From positions 224,270 through 288,269 of the forward strand of contig NZ_QLMI01000005.1 of the NCBI RefSeq assembly GCF_003259835.1: 64,000 nt of DNA, in the 5' to 3' direction. Shown in pieces: positions 51,011 through 59,122 of this stretch. The translations under genes and the position numbers were made by a program. How positions within the stretch are numbered: position 1 is the stretch's first letter; each line of letters opens with the position of its first letter. The stretch is from Flavobacterium aquaticum (lineage in GTDB: Bacteria; Bacteroidota; Bacteroidia; Flavobacteriales; Flavobacteriaceae). The notes under the pieces are model-generated. The model was not told the DNA's origin and did no database searches. It saw nothing but the letters and a program-made list of their open reading frames with translations.

Positions 51011-52996
51011 ATGAAAAAATTAATAGTATTTTTTCTGTCACTTTCGTTTTGTTTTACTTTTAGTCAAGAAGCGGATTCTCTTAAAACCAAAGAACTTAAA
51101 GAAGTTTTGGTAGTGGGTACAAAAGCAGCTTTGCACGAAAAACAAACCAAAACACTTGCTACTTTAGACGAATTTCTTCAAAAATCAACTAAAGTAGATT
51201 TAATCAAAAGAGGTGCTTATGCTTGGGAACCCATCATCAACGGAATGGCAACCGAGCGAACCGTTGTTACCATCGACGGAATGCGAATCTTTGGTGCTTG
51301 TACCGATAAAATGGATCCAGTAACTTCCTATGTTGAAGTATCAAATTTGTCAGAAGCTACCATTTCTTCTGGACAACAAGGCAGTTGTCATGGAAATACA
51401 ATTGGTGGTTCGATTGATTTAAAAAGAAGCCAACGTCAATTTACCAATGCGGGTTGGGAATTCTTCGTGAATTCAGGTTATGAAACGAATAATCGTCAGA
51501 AAATCATAGGTTCTGCCATCAATTATGCTGATAGTTTATTTTATGTGGATACCGATGTAATGTTTCGAGATGCCGAAAATTATAAAGCAGGAAATGATAA
51601 AGAAATTCGGTTTTCACAGTTCAGAAAATTGAATCTTTCCGCAACTTCGGGTTACCGATTGACGCCTAATAAAAACATTGAAGCTTCAGTAATTTTTGAT
51701 AGAGCTACCGATGTTGGATATCCTGCATTACCGATGGATGTTTCTTTGGCGGAAGCTTTGATTACTTCGATAAAATTCAATTACAAACCAAGTTTTGATT
51801 CAATCGATAATTGGGAAACCAAACTCTATTTCAATACGATTACGCACACCATGGACGACACCAAACGCCCTGATGTTCCTATTCACATGGACATGCCAGG
51901 TTGGAGTGATACCTTTGGTTTTTATTCCAAAGTAAACGGGAAATACAAAAAACATCAATTTTTAGCCAATTTGAATTCGTTTTACAATCGTTCCGTTGCC
52001 GAAATGACGATGTATCCGTCTGATCCAAACGAAAACTTAATGTTTATGTACACTTGGCCTGATGTTCGTACCTTGTACACTGGAATTTATTTGGAAGATA
52101 ATTTCGAAATCAACTGTCATTCTAATGTAAAAGTCAATACGAATTTAGGTTTTCATAATAACAATGTTGCGAGTGATTTCGGTTTGCAAAGTTTACAGAT
52201 TTTCTATCCAGAAATGGAAGCTTCAAAATCTCGATTCCTAAAAAGTTTTTCCACTAATTATTTCTATAACAAGGACGGAATTTCGTATGGATTCGGAATG
52301 GGGTATGGCGAACGCGCTCCATCAGTTTCAGAAGGTTATGGTTTTTATTTGTTCAACAGTTTTGACGGATTTGATTACATCGGGAATCCCAATTTAAAAA
52401 ACGAGAAATCATTAGAAGGAAATGCTAATATTGGATTCAAAAATTCGAAATGGCAAACCAAAATATCAGCATCGTATTTTCACATTTACGATTATATCAT
52501 CGGAATTCCTGATGCTTCGGTAGCGCCTATGACTATTGGTGCTAATGGAATAAAAGTGTATACCGCTTTAGATTATGCGACTATTTTATCTTCCGATTTT
52601 ACGGTAAGTTATCAATTATCAGATTTCTGGATTTGGAAAGGACAATTCGTATATAACTTAGGAAAAGACAATGAGAATAACGGTTTGCCTTTTATGAGTC
52701 CGTTTAATTACATGACTTCTGTCGGATTTAGACCAGGAAAATTCAGTTCGGAATTACAACTAAAAGGAAATGCTACACAAACTCAATACAATGCTTTTTA
52801 TGGAGAAGACAAAACACCAGATTATGCGATTGTAAATGCCAATTTTGGATATAAATTCACTTTTGAGAAATCAAAAATGATGCTAAATATGGGTGTTGAA
52901 AACATGTTCGATGCCAATTATACTACTTATACCGATTGGAAAAATCTTCCAAGAATGGGACGAAATATCTTTATTAATTTGATGTTTCAGTTTTAA
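51011..52996 (+). CDS. TonB-dependent outer-membrane receptor, OprC/NosA-like
   Basis: 661 residues. Signal peptide (CFTFSQ), plug domain with ELKEVLVVGT and TVVTIDGMRIFGACTDKMDP, then a 22-strand barrel with a C-terminal Phe (NLMFQF). The plug GACTDKMDPVTSY stretch resembles copper receptors of the OprC/NosA group, where Met and Cys in this loop bind copper. NosA is needed for NosZ copper supply in pseudomonads, and the context here fits. No SusD partner is present. Confidence 0.85.
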   Translation: MKKLIVFFLSLSFCFTFSQEADSLKTKELKEVLVVGTKAALHEKQTKTLATLDEFLQKSTKVDLIKRGAYAWEPIINGMATERTVVTIDGMRIFGACTDKMDPVTSYVEVSNLSEATISSGQQGSCHGNTIGGSIDLKRSQRQFTNAGWEFFVNSGYETNNRQKIIGSAINYADSLFYVDTDVMFRDAENYKAGNDKEIRFSQFRKLNLSATSGYRLTPNKNIEASVIFDRATDVGYPALPMDVSLAEALITSIKFNYKPSFDSIDNWETKLYFNTITHTMDDTKRPDVPIHMDMPGWSDTFGFYSKVNGKYKKHQFLANLNSFYNRSVAEMTMYPSDPNENLMFMYTWPDVRTLYTGIYLEDNFEINCHSNVKVNTNLGFHNNNVASDFGLQSLQIFYPEMEASKSRFLKSFSTNYFYNKDGISYGFGMGYGERAPSVSEGYGFYLFNSFDGFDYIGNPNLKNEKSLEGNANIGFKNSKWQTKISASYFHIYDYIIGIPDASVAPMTIGANGIKVYTALDYATILSSDFTVSYQLSDFWIWKGQFVYNLGKDNENNGLPFMSPFNYMTSVGFRPGKFSSELQLKGNATQTQYNAFYGEDKTPDYAIVNANFGYKFTFEKSKMMLNMGVENMFDANYTTYTDWKNLPRMGRNIFINLMFQF

Positions 52997-53023
52997 AAAT
53001 ACTACAAATTAGAAGAATTGGTT

Positions 53024-53467
53024 TTATAGCGATTTCAAGAAAGTTTCTCCTGACTTAATTCCCAAAGCTAATTCTTCTAAATTCGTGGTTTCTAGCATAT
53101 GCGCTAGTTCATTACGAATACTTTTAAATTTATCATGCACTGGACAAGGATGTGTTTCAGAACATTGCGATAATCCTAATCCACAACCATGGAAAACGGC
53201 ATCGCCATCAATGGCATCTACAATTTCAACTAAGAAAGTCTTTTTAATTCTTTTTATCGGAATATAAAATCCACCATTTACCCCTTTTACCGATTCGATA
53301 ATCCCAGCTTTTACAAGTATTTGTAAAATTTTAGCTGTAAACGCTTGTGGCGAATCGATTTCTTTAGCGATATCAACAAAACCTACCTTTTTTTCTTCTA
53401 AGGAATGTTTGGCAATAAATATGGTAGCTTTTATAGCATAATTGCATGATTTTGAAAACATAAGCAA
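53024..53467 (-). CDS. Rrf2-family regulator, three-Cys type (copy 1)
   Basis: 147 residues. Winged helix (SKSCNYAIKATIFIAKHS, SPQAFTAKILQILVKAGI, GVNGGFYI) and the Fe-S loop CGLGLSQCSETHPCP with three Cys spaced C-x6-C-x5-C, as in NsrR/IscR/RirA. A NO- or redox-sensing cluster is therefore likely. It stands alone with its own Crp/Fnr box. Confidence 0.92.
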   Translation of the reverse strand: MLMFSKSCNYAIKATIFIAKHSLEEKKVGFVDIAKEIDSPQAFTAKILQILVKAGIIESVKGVNGGFYIPIKRIKKTFLVEIVDAIDGDAVFHGCGLGLSQCSETHPCPVHDKFKSIRNELAHMLETTNLEELALGIKSGETFLKSL

Positions 53468-53522
53468 TGATAAATTTGAAAGTATTAAGGGTCAAATATA
53501 CAATGGAATTATGATATTTTAC

Positions 53523-53536
53523 CTGATTTTTATCAT
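53523..53536 (-). promoter_or_regulatory. Crp/Fnr-type operator of Rrf2 copy 1
   Basis: Minus strand ATGAT-AAAA-ATCAG (one mismatch), 29.5 bp before TATATTTG (53500-53493, minus), a perfect -7 box. Confidence 0.65.
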
Positions 53537-53555
53537 CCTATTTTTTAGGATAAAT

Positions 53556-54881
53556 TTATTCCTCAATCTTTAATTCATTTTTCTTCCAAGATTGAATAAA
53601 CAGATATATGAAAAAACTCGCCATACTGAACATTAAAATCGTTCCAAAAATGATGAAAAGTAAAACCCAATTTCCACTAGAACTACTCATTTTACTGAAG
53701 CTTTCCGAAGTTAATCCAGCTTGCCAAATCGCGCGTTGAACGCCCATTCCAATTAAGGAAATTAGAAAAAGTAATAAGGTAACTTGTACCATCCAAAACG
53801 CAATGCTTCCATACAATCGCCATTTTACTGAGTTGAAAGTAGGTTTAATAAAGTAAAAAACACCAGCCAAAATAATCATCGTATTGATACCGATAGTAGT
53901 TCCCATCGCATGCGCCACCGTGATATGCGTTCCGTGCGTGTATAAGTTGATGGCTGGAATCGACATGAATAAGGCGAGGGTTAAGTTTAGCGTTACCCAA
54001 TAATCAGAAGCCATTAAAAAGCGATAAGGGAAAAAGTAGTAAAATTGTTTGTTTTCTTTGATTTGTTGACTCCATTTGTAGAAAATACGAATTAAAATAA
54101 TCCATTCGGTCATGCTCACCGCATAAGCAATGTAATGAATGTATTTTTCTGTTGGAAGTAAGTAAATATGATGTCCCCAATTGAACATCAAATTAAACAT
54201 TCCTAGAAAATACATCGCAAAAGACAGTTTTTGATAGGACGATTTTTCATCTCCACTTATTTTTTCCATCAAATAAAAAGCAACACCATAAATGATTTGA
54301 TTAATAGCTCCCACGAGCGAACCATTTACTTTCCACTGAATCGTCATATCGGCAATAAAATGTTGTCTGAAATAAGGAAAAATCCACAAATAGTTTTCGA
54401 TGAAAGTGAAAATAAAGAAGATAATTCCAGTAAGCCACATCCAATAATACACAGGCCATTTTACAGAAAATCCAATTTGATGCAGATAGAAAACTAAGAA
54501 AATAATAAAAGAGAGAAAAATCGGTAAAGCCCAAACAGGATTGAATTCCCAATATTCTCTTCCGCCAAAATCACCTGTAAAATAGCTGTAGAAAATTCCA
54601 AGTAAAGCAATTACCCAAAGTGAAAAATGAAAATATTGTAAAAAAGTACCAAAACGTGTGGTTTTCATTTTCGCAATAATTAAAGTCAGAAAACCTAATC
54701 CTGCAGTTATAATCCCCAAATAAGCGCTACTCACATGAAGCGGACGAAGCGATAAAAATCCCATAACACCTGATTTTGGTTGGGTAATACGATAACTTTC
54801 GGAAGCTAAATGTCCAAAAAACAAACCTAATACAAACAGCACTAGGGCTATTCTGATGAGCCAAATTCCAAAATTCTTCAT
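53556..54881 (-). CDS. Divergent NorB-like haem-copper oxidase superfamily protein
   Basis: 441 residues, about 12 transmembrane helices. Aligned by motif with the true NorB at 31.3 kb, it keeps the helix II His (RPLH49), the metal-site pair WGHH (His237, His238) and the proximal haem His (His324). The FeB His187 and Glu191 of NorB become Gly187 and Gly191 (WKVNGSLVGAINQ). The second low-spin haem ligand His329 becomes Met326 (THITVAHAM). Its start overlaps a NorC-like cytochrome gene, so it is a two-subunit enzyme of cNOR layout with an altered active site. Activity unknown. Confidence 0.85.
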   Translation of the reverse strand: MKNFGIWLIRIALVLFVLGLFFGHLASESYRITQPKSGVMGFLSLRPLHVSSAYLGIITAGLGFLTLIIAKMKTTRFGTFLQYFHFSLWVIALLGIFYSYFTGDFGGREYWEFNPVWALPIFLSFIIFLVFYLHQIGFSVKWPVYYWMWLTGIIFFIFTFIENYLWIFPYFRQHFIADMTIQWKVNGSLVGAINQIIYGVAFYLMEKISGDEKSSYQKLSFAMYFLGMFNLMFNWGHHIYLLPTEKYIHYIAYAVSMTEWIILIRIFYKWSQQIKENKQFYYFFPYRFLMASDYWVTLNLTLALFMSIPAINLYTHGTHITVAHAMGTTIGINTMIILAGVFYFIKPTFNSVKWRLYGSIAFWMVQVTLLLFLISLIGMGVQRAIWQAGLTSESFSKMSSSSGNWVLLFIIFGTILMFSMASFFIYLFIQSWKKNELKIEE

Positions 54882-55309
54882 TTCTTTTCTAAACTAAAAG
54901 TTCCTATTATTTCAGGTTGGTAATCTTGCGGATTTGATGTTCCTGTGGCATCTACATTTTTTAAGAAGTGTAAAAGGCCATTCATTTCGTCATCAGAAAT
55001 TTCAAAAGCAGGCATTTGTTTTACTCCCGATTTTATAATACCTTTAATATACGCTTCATTGTTAGCAGTTCTAGAATACAAATTTGTTAAATCCGGACCC
55101 AAATAACCGCCTAAACCATATAATTGATGACACGTATGGCAGTTGTTTTTCTGCCAAACCAATCGACCTTCGGCTACTAAATGAAGTTCTTTTTTAGAAT
55201 AGGGGGTTGGGCTAAAAAGCGGAATGGCATAAATCCAAATGCTAAACGCTAGAAAACAAACGAAAAGCACCAAAAAAATGCGTTTTGGATGGACAAATAA
55301 GTTCAGCAT
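54878..55309 (-). CDS. NorC-like membrane-anchored cytochrome c
   Basis: 143 residues: an N-terminal transmembrane helix (IFLVLFVCFLAFSIWIYAIP), then NNCHTCHQLYGLGGYLGPDL (CxxCH, and the GLGGYLGPDL pattern close to NorC) and axial Met in KQMPAFEIS. Partner of the NorB-like gene it overlaps by 4 bp. Its start shares 1 bp with nadB, so the four genes nadA-nadB-cytochrome-NorB-like form one operon. Confidence 0.9.
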   Translation of the reverse strand: MLNLFVHPKRIFLVLFVCFLAFSIWIYAIPLFSPTPYSKKELHLVAEGRLVWQKNNCHTCHQLYGLGGYLGPDLTNLYSRTANNEAYIKGIIKSGVKQMPAFEISDDEMNGLLHFLKNVDATGTSNPQDYQPEIIGTFSLEKK

Positions 55310-56832
55310 TACGAAATAGTTTTTTCTTTTTTAACCGATTTTACTCGGTATCTTTTGGGTAAACAATCTTTTAAAATAATTTCTGCGGTTTGAATCAAAT
55401 TATAAGTTTCACATAAAAACGGATGCGAATCATAATTTTTGAACTTCATTTTGAAGCGTTTGCTCATTTCGGTAACCATTTCATATACTTTTTCAGTATT
55501 TTTTCCCGAAGTGTACAAAGCATCGTATTTCATGAAATGTTGTAGTTGGTTTTTGAATTGCAAAATCTGGTCGTGATGAATGTTTTTATAACGAATTGGC
55601 GTAATTTCAGATTTATTCAATTTAATCGCATCTATTGATGAAATCAAATGATTCGCTAAATCATGCGCATAAACAATCGCTTCTAATAATGAATTTGAAG
55701 CCAATCGATTGGCACCATGAAGTCCGGTGTGCGAACATTCTCCTATAGCGAACAATTGTTTGATAGAAGTTGCTCCCGTTTCATCCACGACAATTCCGCC
55801 ACATTGATAATGCGCTGCCGGAGTTATCGGAATTAAATCTTTTGAAACATCAATGCCATTTTCAAAACAATAGTTGTAAACCTTTGGAAATTTTGTTTTA
55901 AATGTGTCTATCGGCAAATGTGTAACATCCAGCCAAACGTGTTGCGAATGTTCTTTTTTCATTTGATCCGAAATGGCTTTCGAAACAATATCTCGTGTCG
56001 CTAATTCGCCATCAGGATGATATTGAAAAACAAAACGCTCCATTTTTTGATTCAAAATATGAGCTCCAAATCCTCGAATGGCTTCAGTAATTAAGAAAGC
56101 CTGACTTTTATTAGGTTCGTAAAGTGCTGTGGGATGAAATTGAATGTATTTCATTTTATCCAATTTAGCGCCCGCTCGATATGCCATTGCTACACCATCA
56201 CCCGTAGAAACAAACGGATTTGAAGTCACACCAAACACTTGCCCAGAACCTCCAGTAGCTAAAACGGTTGCTTTTGCTACGATGGATGTCACTTCGCTTT
56301 TTTCATCAAATCCAATGATTCCGATGCATTTTTGATTGTCTAGTAATACATCTGTGGCAAAAAAGGAAGTTTTGATGGTAATATTCGGTAAATTCTGAAC
56401 GACTTGAATCAACTTGGTTTCAATTTCTAAACCAGTTTTGTCTTTGTGGTGTACAATTCGGTTTTGGGAGTGACCGCCTTCTAATCCTAAATCCAATTCG
56501 CCTGAATTATTCTTATCTAATTCCACGCCCCATTGAATCAATTCTTGTAATCGGGCAGGAGCTTCTGTAATTACGTGTTCGACTACTTTTTTATCGCAAA
56601 TGCCTTTTCCAGCAAGTAAAGTGTCTTGAATATGTTGTTGGTAACTGTCTTTGATAAAATCGTGTACAACGGCAATTCCGCCTTGAGCGTAATAGGTATT
56701 GCACTCGTCAATGGAAGTTTTGCTAAGTAAGGTAATTTGTAGGTTCGGATTTTGTTCACTGAGATATTTCGCAAGAGATAATCCCGCTAATCCTGTGCCT
56801 ACTATGAGTATATCGGTTTCTAAATTTTGCAT
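55309..56832 (-). CDS. nadB: L-aspartate oxidase
   Basis: 507 residues. FAD-binding GxGxxG (VGTGLAGLSLAKYL) at the N-terminus, the family active-site region YAQGGIAV and the C-terminal HTGLHGANRLASNSLLEA. It oxidises aspartate to iminoaspartate for NAD synthesis, and can use fumarate instead of O2 without oxygen. Tightly coupled to nadA upstream and to a cytochrome gene downstream. Confidence 0.96.
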   Translation of the reverse strand: MQNLETDILIVGTGLAGLSLAKYLSEQNPNLQITLLSKTSIDECNTYYAQGGIAVVHDFIKDSYQQHIQDTLLAGKGICDKKVVEHVITEAPARLQELIQWGVELDKNNSGELDLGLEGGHSQNRIVHHKDKTGLEIETKLIQVVQNLPNITIKTSFFATDVLLDNQKCIGIIGFDEKSEVTSIVAKATVLATGGSGQVFGVTSNPFVSTGDGVAMAYRAGAKLDKMKYIQFHPTALYEPNKSQAFLITEAIRGFGAHILNQKMERFVFQYHPDGELATRDIVSKAISDQMKKEHSQHVWLDVTHLPIDTFKTKFPKVYNYCFENGIDVSKDLIPITPAAHYQCGGIVVDETGATSIKQLFAIGECSHTGLHGANRLASNSLLEAIVYAHDLANHLISSIDAIKLNKSEITPIRYKNIHHDQILQFKNQLQHFMKYDALYTSGKNTEKVYEMVTEMSKRFKMKFKNYDSHPFLCETYNLIQTAEIILKDCLPKRYRVKSVKKEKTIS

Positions 56833-56838
56833 GATGTT

Positions 56839-57774
56839 TTAGTTTAGCGCTAACATTCTTTGAATTGGAAGTAAAGCTTTTTCGATGATTTCGTTGTCCA
56901 AATGCACTTCTGGACTTTCATCTTGTAAACATTGATAGAGTTTTTCTAAAGTGTTGACTTTCATAAACGCACACTCGCTGCACGCGCAAGTATTGTCTTC
57001 TTTTGAAGGTGCTGGGATTAATGTTTTGGTTGGATTATCCAATTGCATTTGGTGTAAAATTCCCGCTTCTGTGGCTACGATAAAAGTGTCGTTTGGACTG
57101 TTTTTTACATGATTCAACATGCCTGAAGTCGAACCTATGTAATGTGCTACTTTCAAAATATGCGTTTCCGATTCAGGATGTGCGATGATGGTAGCGGTAG
57201 GATGCTTTTTATATAAATCGATTAATTTTTCTAAAGAAAACGCTTCGTGAACAATGCAAGAACCTTCCCATAAAACCATATCACGACCTGTTTCAGCAAT
57301 TAAATATTTTCCTAAATTTTTATCGGGAGCAAACACAATAGGTTGGTCTTCTGGAATGGATGCAATCACTTTTTTAGCATTGGAAGAAGTACAAACAATA
57401 TCGGTTAAGGTTTTAACTTCGGCTGTGCAATTGATGTAAGTAACAACGGTATGATTCGGATATTTTTCTAAGAAATTCTTGAATTCATCTGGCGGACAAC
57501 CATCGGCAAGGGAACAACCTGCTTTTACATCGGGAACGATTACTTTTTTATTTGGATTGACAATTTTAGCCGTTTCTGCCATGAAATAAACGCCAGCAAA
57601 AACGATAATATCCGCATCAACTTGCGATGCTTTTCTCGATAATTCTAAACTATCACCCACAAAATCAGCAATTTCTTGAATGGCTTCTTCTTGATAATAA
57701 TGCGCCAGAATTACCGCATTTTTTCTTTTCTTCAATTCAAGAATTTTCTCTTTTAAATCCGAAGTTGTTTTCAT
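56839..57774 (-). CDS. nadA: Quinolinate synthase
   Basis: 311 residues. Condenses iminoaspartate with dihydroxyacetone phosphate to quinolinate using a 4Fe-4S cluster. Typical stretches: AVILAHYYQEEAIQEIADFVGDSL, CSLADGCPPDEF, YINCTAEVKTLTDIVCTSSNA, NTCACSECAFMK with candidate cluster Cys. The cluster is oxygen-sensitive. A palindrome of the second operator type abuts its start. Confidence 0.96.
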   Translation of the reverse strand: MKTTSDLKEKILELKKRKNAVILAHYYQEEAIQEIADFVGDSLELSRKASQVDADIIVFAGVYFMAETAKIVNPNKKVIVPDVKAGCSLADGCPPDEFKNFLEKYPNHTVVTYINCTAEVKTLTDIVCTSSNAKKVIASIPEDQPIVFAPDKNLGKYLIAETGRDMVLWEGSCIVHEAFSLEKLIDLYKKHPTATIIAHPESETHILKVAHYIGSTSGMLNHVKNSPNDTFIVATEAGILHQMQLDNPTKTLIPAPSKEDNTCACSECAFMKVNTLEKLYQCLQDESPEVHLDNEIIEKALLPIQRMLALN

Positions 57775-57776
57775 TA

Positions 57777-57794
57777 GAGGATATTTTTATCTTT
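57777..57794 (-). promoter_or_regulatory. Candidate Rrf2-type operator at nadA
   Basis: Minus strand AAAGAT-AAAAAT-ATCCTC ends 2 bp before the nadA ATG (57774), in the gap after the Rrf2 gene. Matches the site at 39755 in 17 of 18 bases. Confidence 0.5.
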
Positions 57795-57810
57795 TATTTA
57801 ATTAAATTTT

Positions 57811-58245
57811 TTAAAGCTTAAGGAAAGTCTCTCCGGTGTTGAATTCACTAATTAAATCCAAAAGAGAAGTTTCTTTCAGCGTTTTCTTCAAATTTTCACG
57901 TAATGGCTTGTACTTATGATGAAAGGGACACGGTTGTTTGTCGGAACAATCATGAAGTCCTAAACTGCATCGGTCAAATAAGTCATTTCCGTCGATAGCT
58001 TTTACGAGCTGTTCTAACTTAATGTGTTTCAATTGTACCTTTTCGATTTCAAAACCACCGCCATTTCCTTTAATCGATTTTATGATGTCGGCTTTTACCA
58101 AACGTTGTAAAATCTTAGCTGTAAAAGGTTCTGGTGATTCAATTTTTCTGGCAATGTCTCTAATACCGCAACGCTTGCCAGCAGACGATTCTGAGGCAAT
58201 GTAAATGGTAGCTCGTATGGCATATTCACAGGTTTTTGAAAACAT
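57811..58245 (-). CDS. Rrf2-family regulator, three-Cys type (copy 2)
   Basis: 144 residues, same layout as copy 1: winged helix (SKTCEYAIRATIYIASES, SPEPFTAKILQRLVKADI, GNGGGFEI) and CSLGLHDCSDKQPCP with C-x6-C-x5-C for a Fe-S cluster. It lies 36 bp upstream of nadA in the same direction and is preceded by a Crp/Fnr box, so it may lead the nadAB-NorB-like transcript and repress it in turn. Confidence 0.92.
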   Translation of the reverse strand: MFSKTCEYAIRATIYIASESSAGKRCGIRDIARKIESPEPFTAKILQRLVKADIIKSIKGNGGGFEIEKVQLKHIKLEQLVKAIDGNDLFDRCSLGLHDCSDKQPCPFHHKYKPLRENLKKTLKETSLLDLISEFNTGETFLKL

Positions 58246-58278
58246 AGATAAAATTTACACAAAGTTAGGGATTTTAAA

Positions 58279-59013
58279 TCATCGAAATATGATTTTAGTC
58301 ATATTCTGATGGATATCCTTTTCCGAAATGGATTGCGAATCGGGTAGTGGTGCAATCGTGTTTTGATAATTTCTGAAATTTTGAATGTAATAGTTTTTAT
58401 CATAACCTAATTCTAATAAAACGTCTTGCATAGCAACAATATCCTCTGGATTCAATAAAGAGGAATGATAAGTAGTTCGGATTTCAAATGGAATGGAACT
58501 TGCTTGAAGCAATTCAAAACAACTTAGAAATTGAACATAAAAATCCGATTTTGTAATCGCAAAAAACTTCTCTTTCGGACCTTTAAAATCCAAAGCCACA
58601 TAATCGATGAAATTTTCTTCTATTAGTTTTTCTAGTACTTTGGGCTGACTTCCATTGGTGTCTATTTTTATTAAAAATCCTAAACTTTTCACTAATTTTA
58701 TGAATGGGATAATGTCTTTATGTATCAAACATTCGCCACCGCTAAAAACTACGGCATCCAACAAATTTCTTCTCGATTTTAAAAACGAAATGATTTCGGA
58801 AAAGTAAAAAGCCCCTTTTCCGAAAACTATTTCGGGATTGTAACAATAATCACACTTCATATTACACCCCGCAAACCATAGGATACAAGCCGATTTATCG
58901 GGATAATCTAAAAGTGTGAAGGGTGTAAAACTATGAATGGCTTTTTTGTTCAGAAAATCAAGATTTACATTCTCTAAAGTGGGTTCGTTGTTTGTGTTCA
59001 CCTTTTTTTCCAA
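58279..59013 (-). CDS. nrdG: Anaerobic ribonucleotide reductase activase (radical SAM)
   Basis: About 244 residues with the radical SAM motif CNMKCDYC (C-x3-C-x2-C) near residue 50. Generates the glycyl radical of NrdD from S-adenosylmethionine. The start given is TTG at 59013; the first 25 residues are not typical and a GTG at 59001 is an alternative. Its 5' end overlaps the 54-residue glycyl-radical ORF by 56 bp, so translation of the two is probably coupled. The 3' end overlies the promoter of Rrf2 copy 2. Confidence 0.88.
   Translation of the reverse strand: MEKKVNTNNEPTLENVNLDFLNKKAIHSFTPFTLLDYPDKSACILWFAGCNMKCDYCYNPEIVFGKGAFYFSEIISFLKSRRNLLDAVVFSGGECLIHKDIIPFIKLVKSLGFLIKIDTNGSQPKVLEKLIEENFIDYVALDFKGPKEKFFAITKSDFYVQFLSCFELLQASSIPFEIRTTYHSSLLNPEDIVAMQDVLLELGYDKNYYIQNFRNYQNTIAPLPDSQSISEKDIHQNMTKIIFR
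58289..58302 (-). promoter_or_regulatory. Crp/Fnr-type operator of Rrf2 copy 2 and the nad operon
   Basis: ATGAT-TTTA-GTCAT. Minus-strand -7 box TAACTTTG at 58267-58260 lies 28.5 bp from the centre. The box is inside the last codons of nrdG. Confidence 0.65.
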
Positions 59014-59122
59014 TATTAAAACTTTCTACGGGTCTGTGATAGCCCATTACTCGTGTATAAACCAAACATTTGGTTCTTTTTTCATTGTGTTGAAGCAAGG
59101 CTTCAGTGGTTTGTGTTTGCAT
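58958..59122 (-). CDS. Detached glycyl-radical segment of anaerobic ribonucleotide reductase
   Basis: 54 residues, ATG at 59122, TGA at 58958-58960. It starts 20 bp before the nrdD stop, in another frame, and its 3' end overlaps nrdG. The core KRTKCLVYTRVMGYHRPVES matches the end of usual single-chain NrdD proteins, in which RVxGY carries the Gly that becomes the radical. The 705-residue NrdD here lacks this segment. Hence the radical Gly (residue 27) seems to be made as a separate peptide, or joined by frameshifting. Confidence 0.8.
   Translation of the reverse strand: MQTQTTEALLQHNEKRTKCLVYTRVMGYHRPVESFNIGKKGEHKQRTHFRECKS

Noticed and set aside
53532..53551. ATCCTA-TTTTTTAGGAT palindrome as a further Rrf2-type operator
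   Set aside because: The half sites point the opposite way (TCCT then AGGA) and the position is at the end of the NorB-like gene, so it does not match the others.
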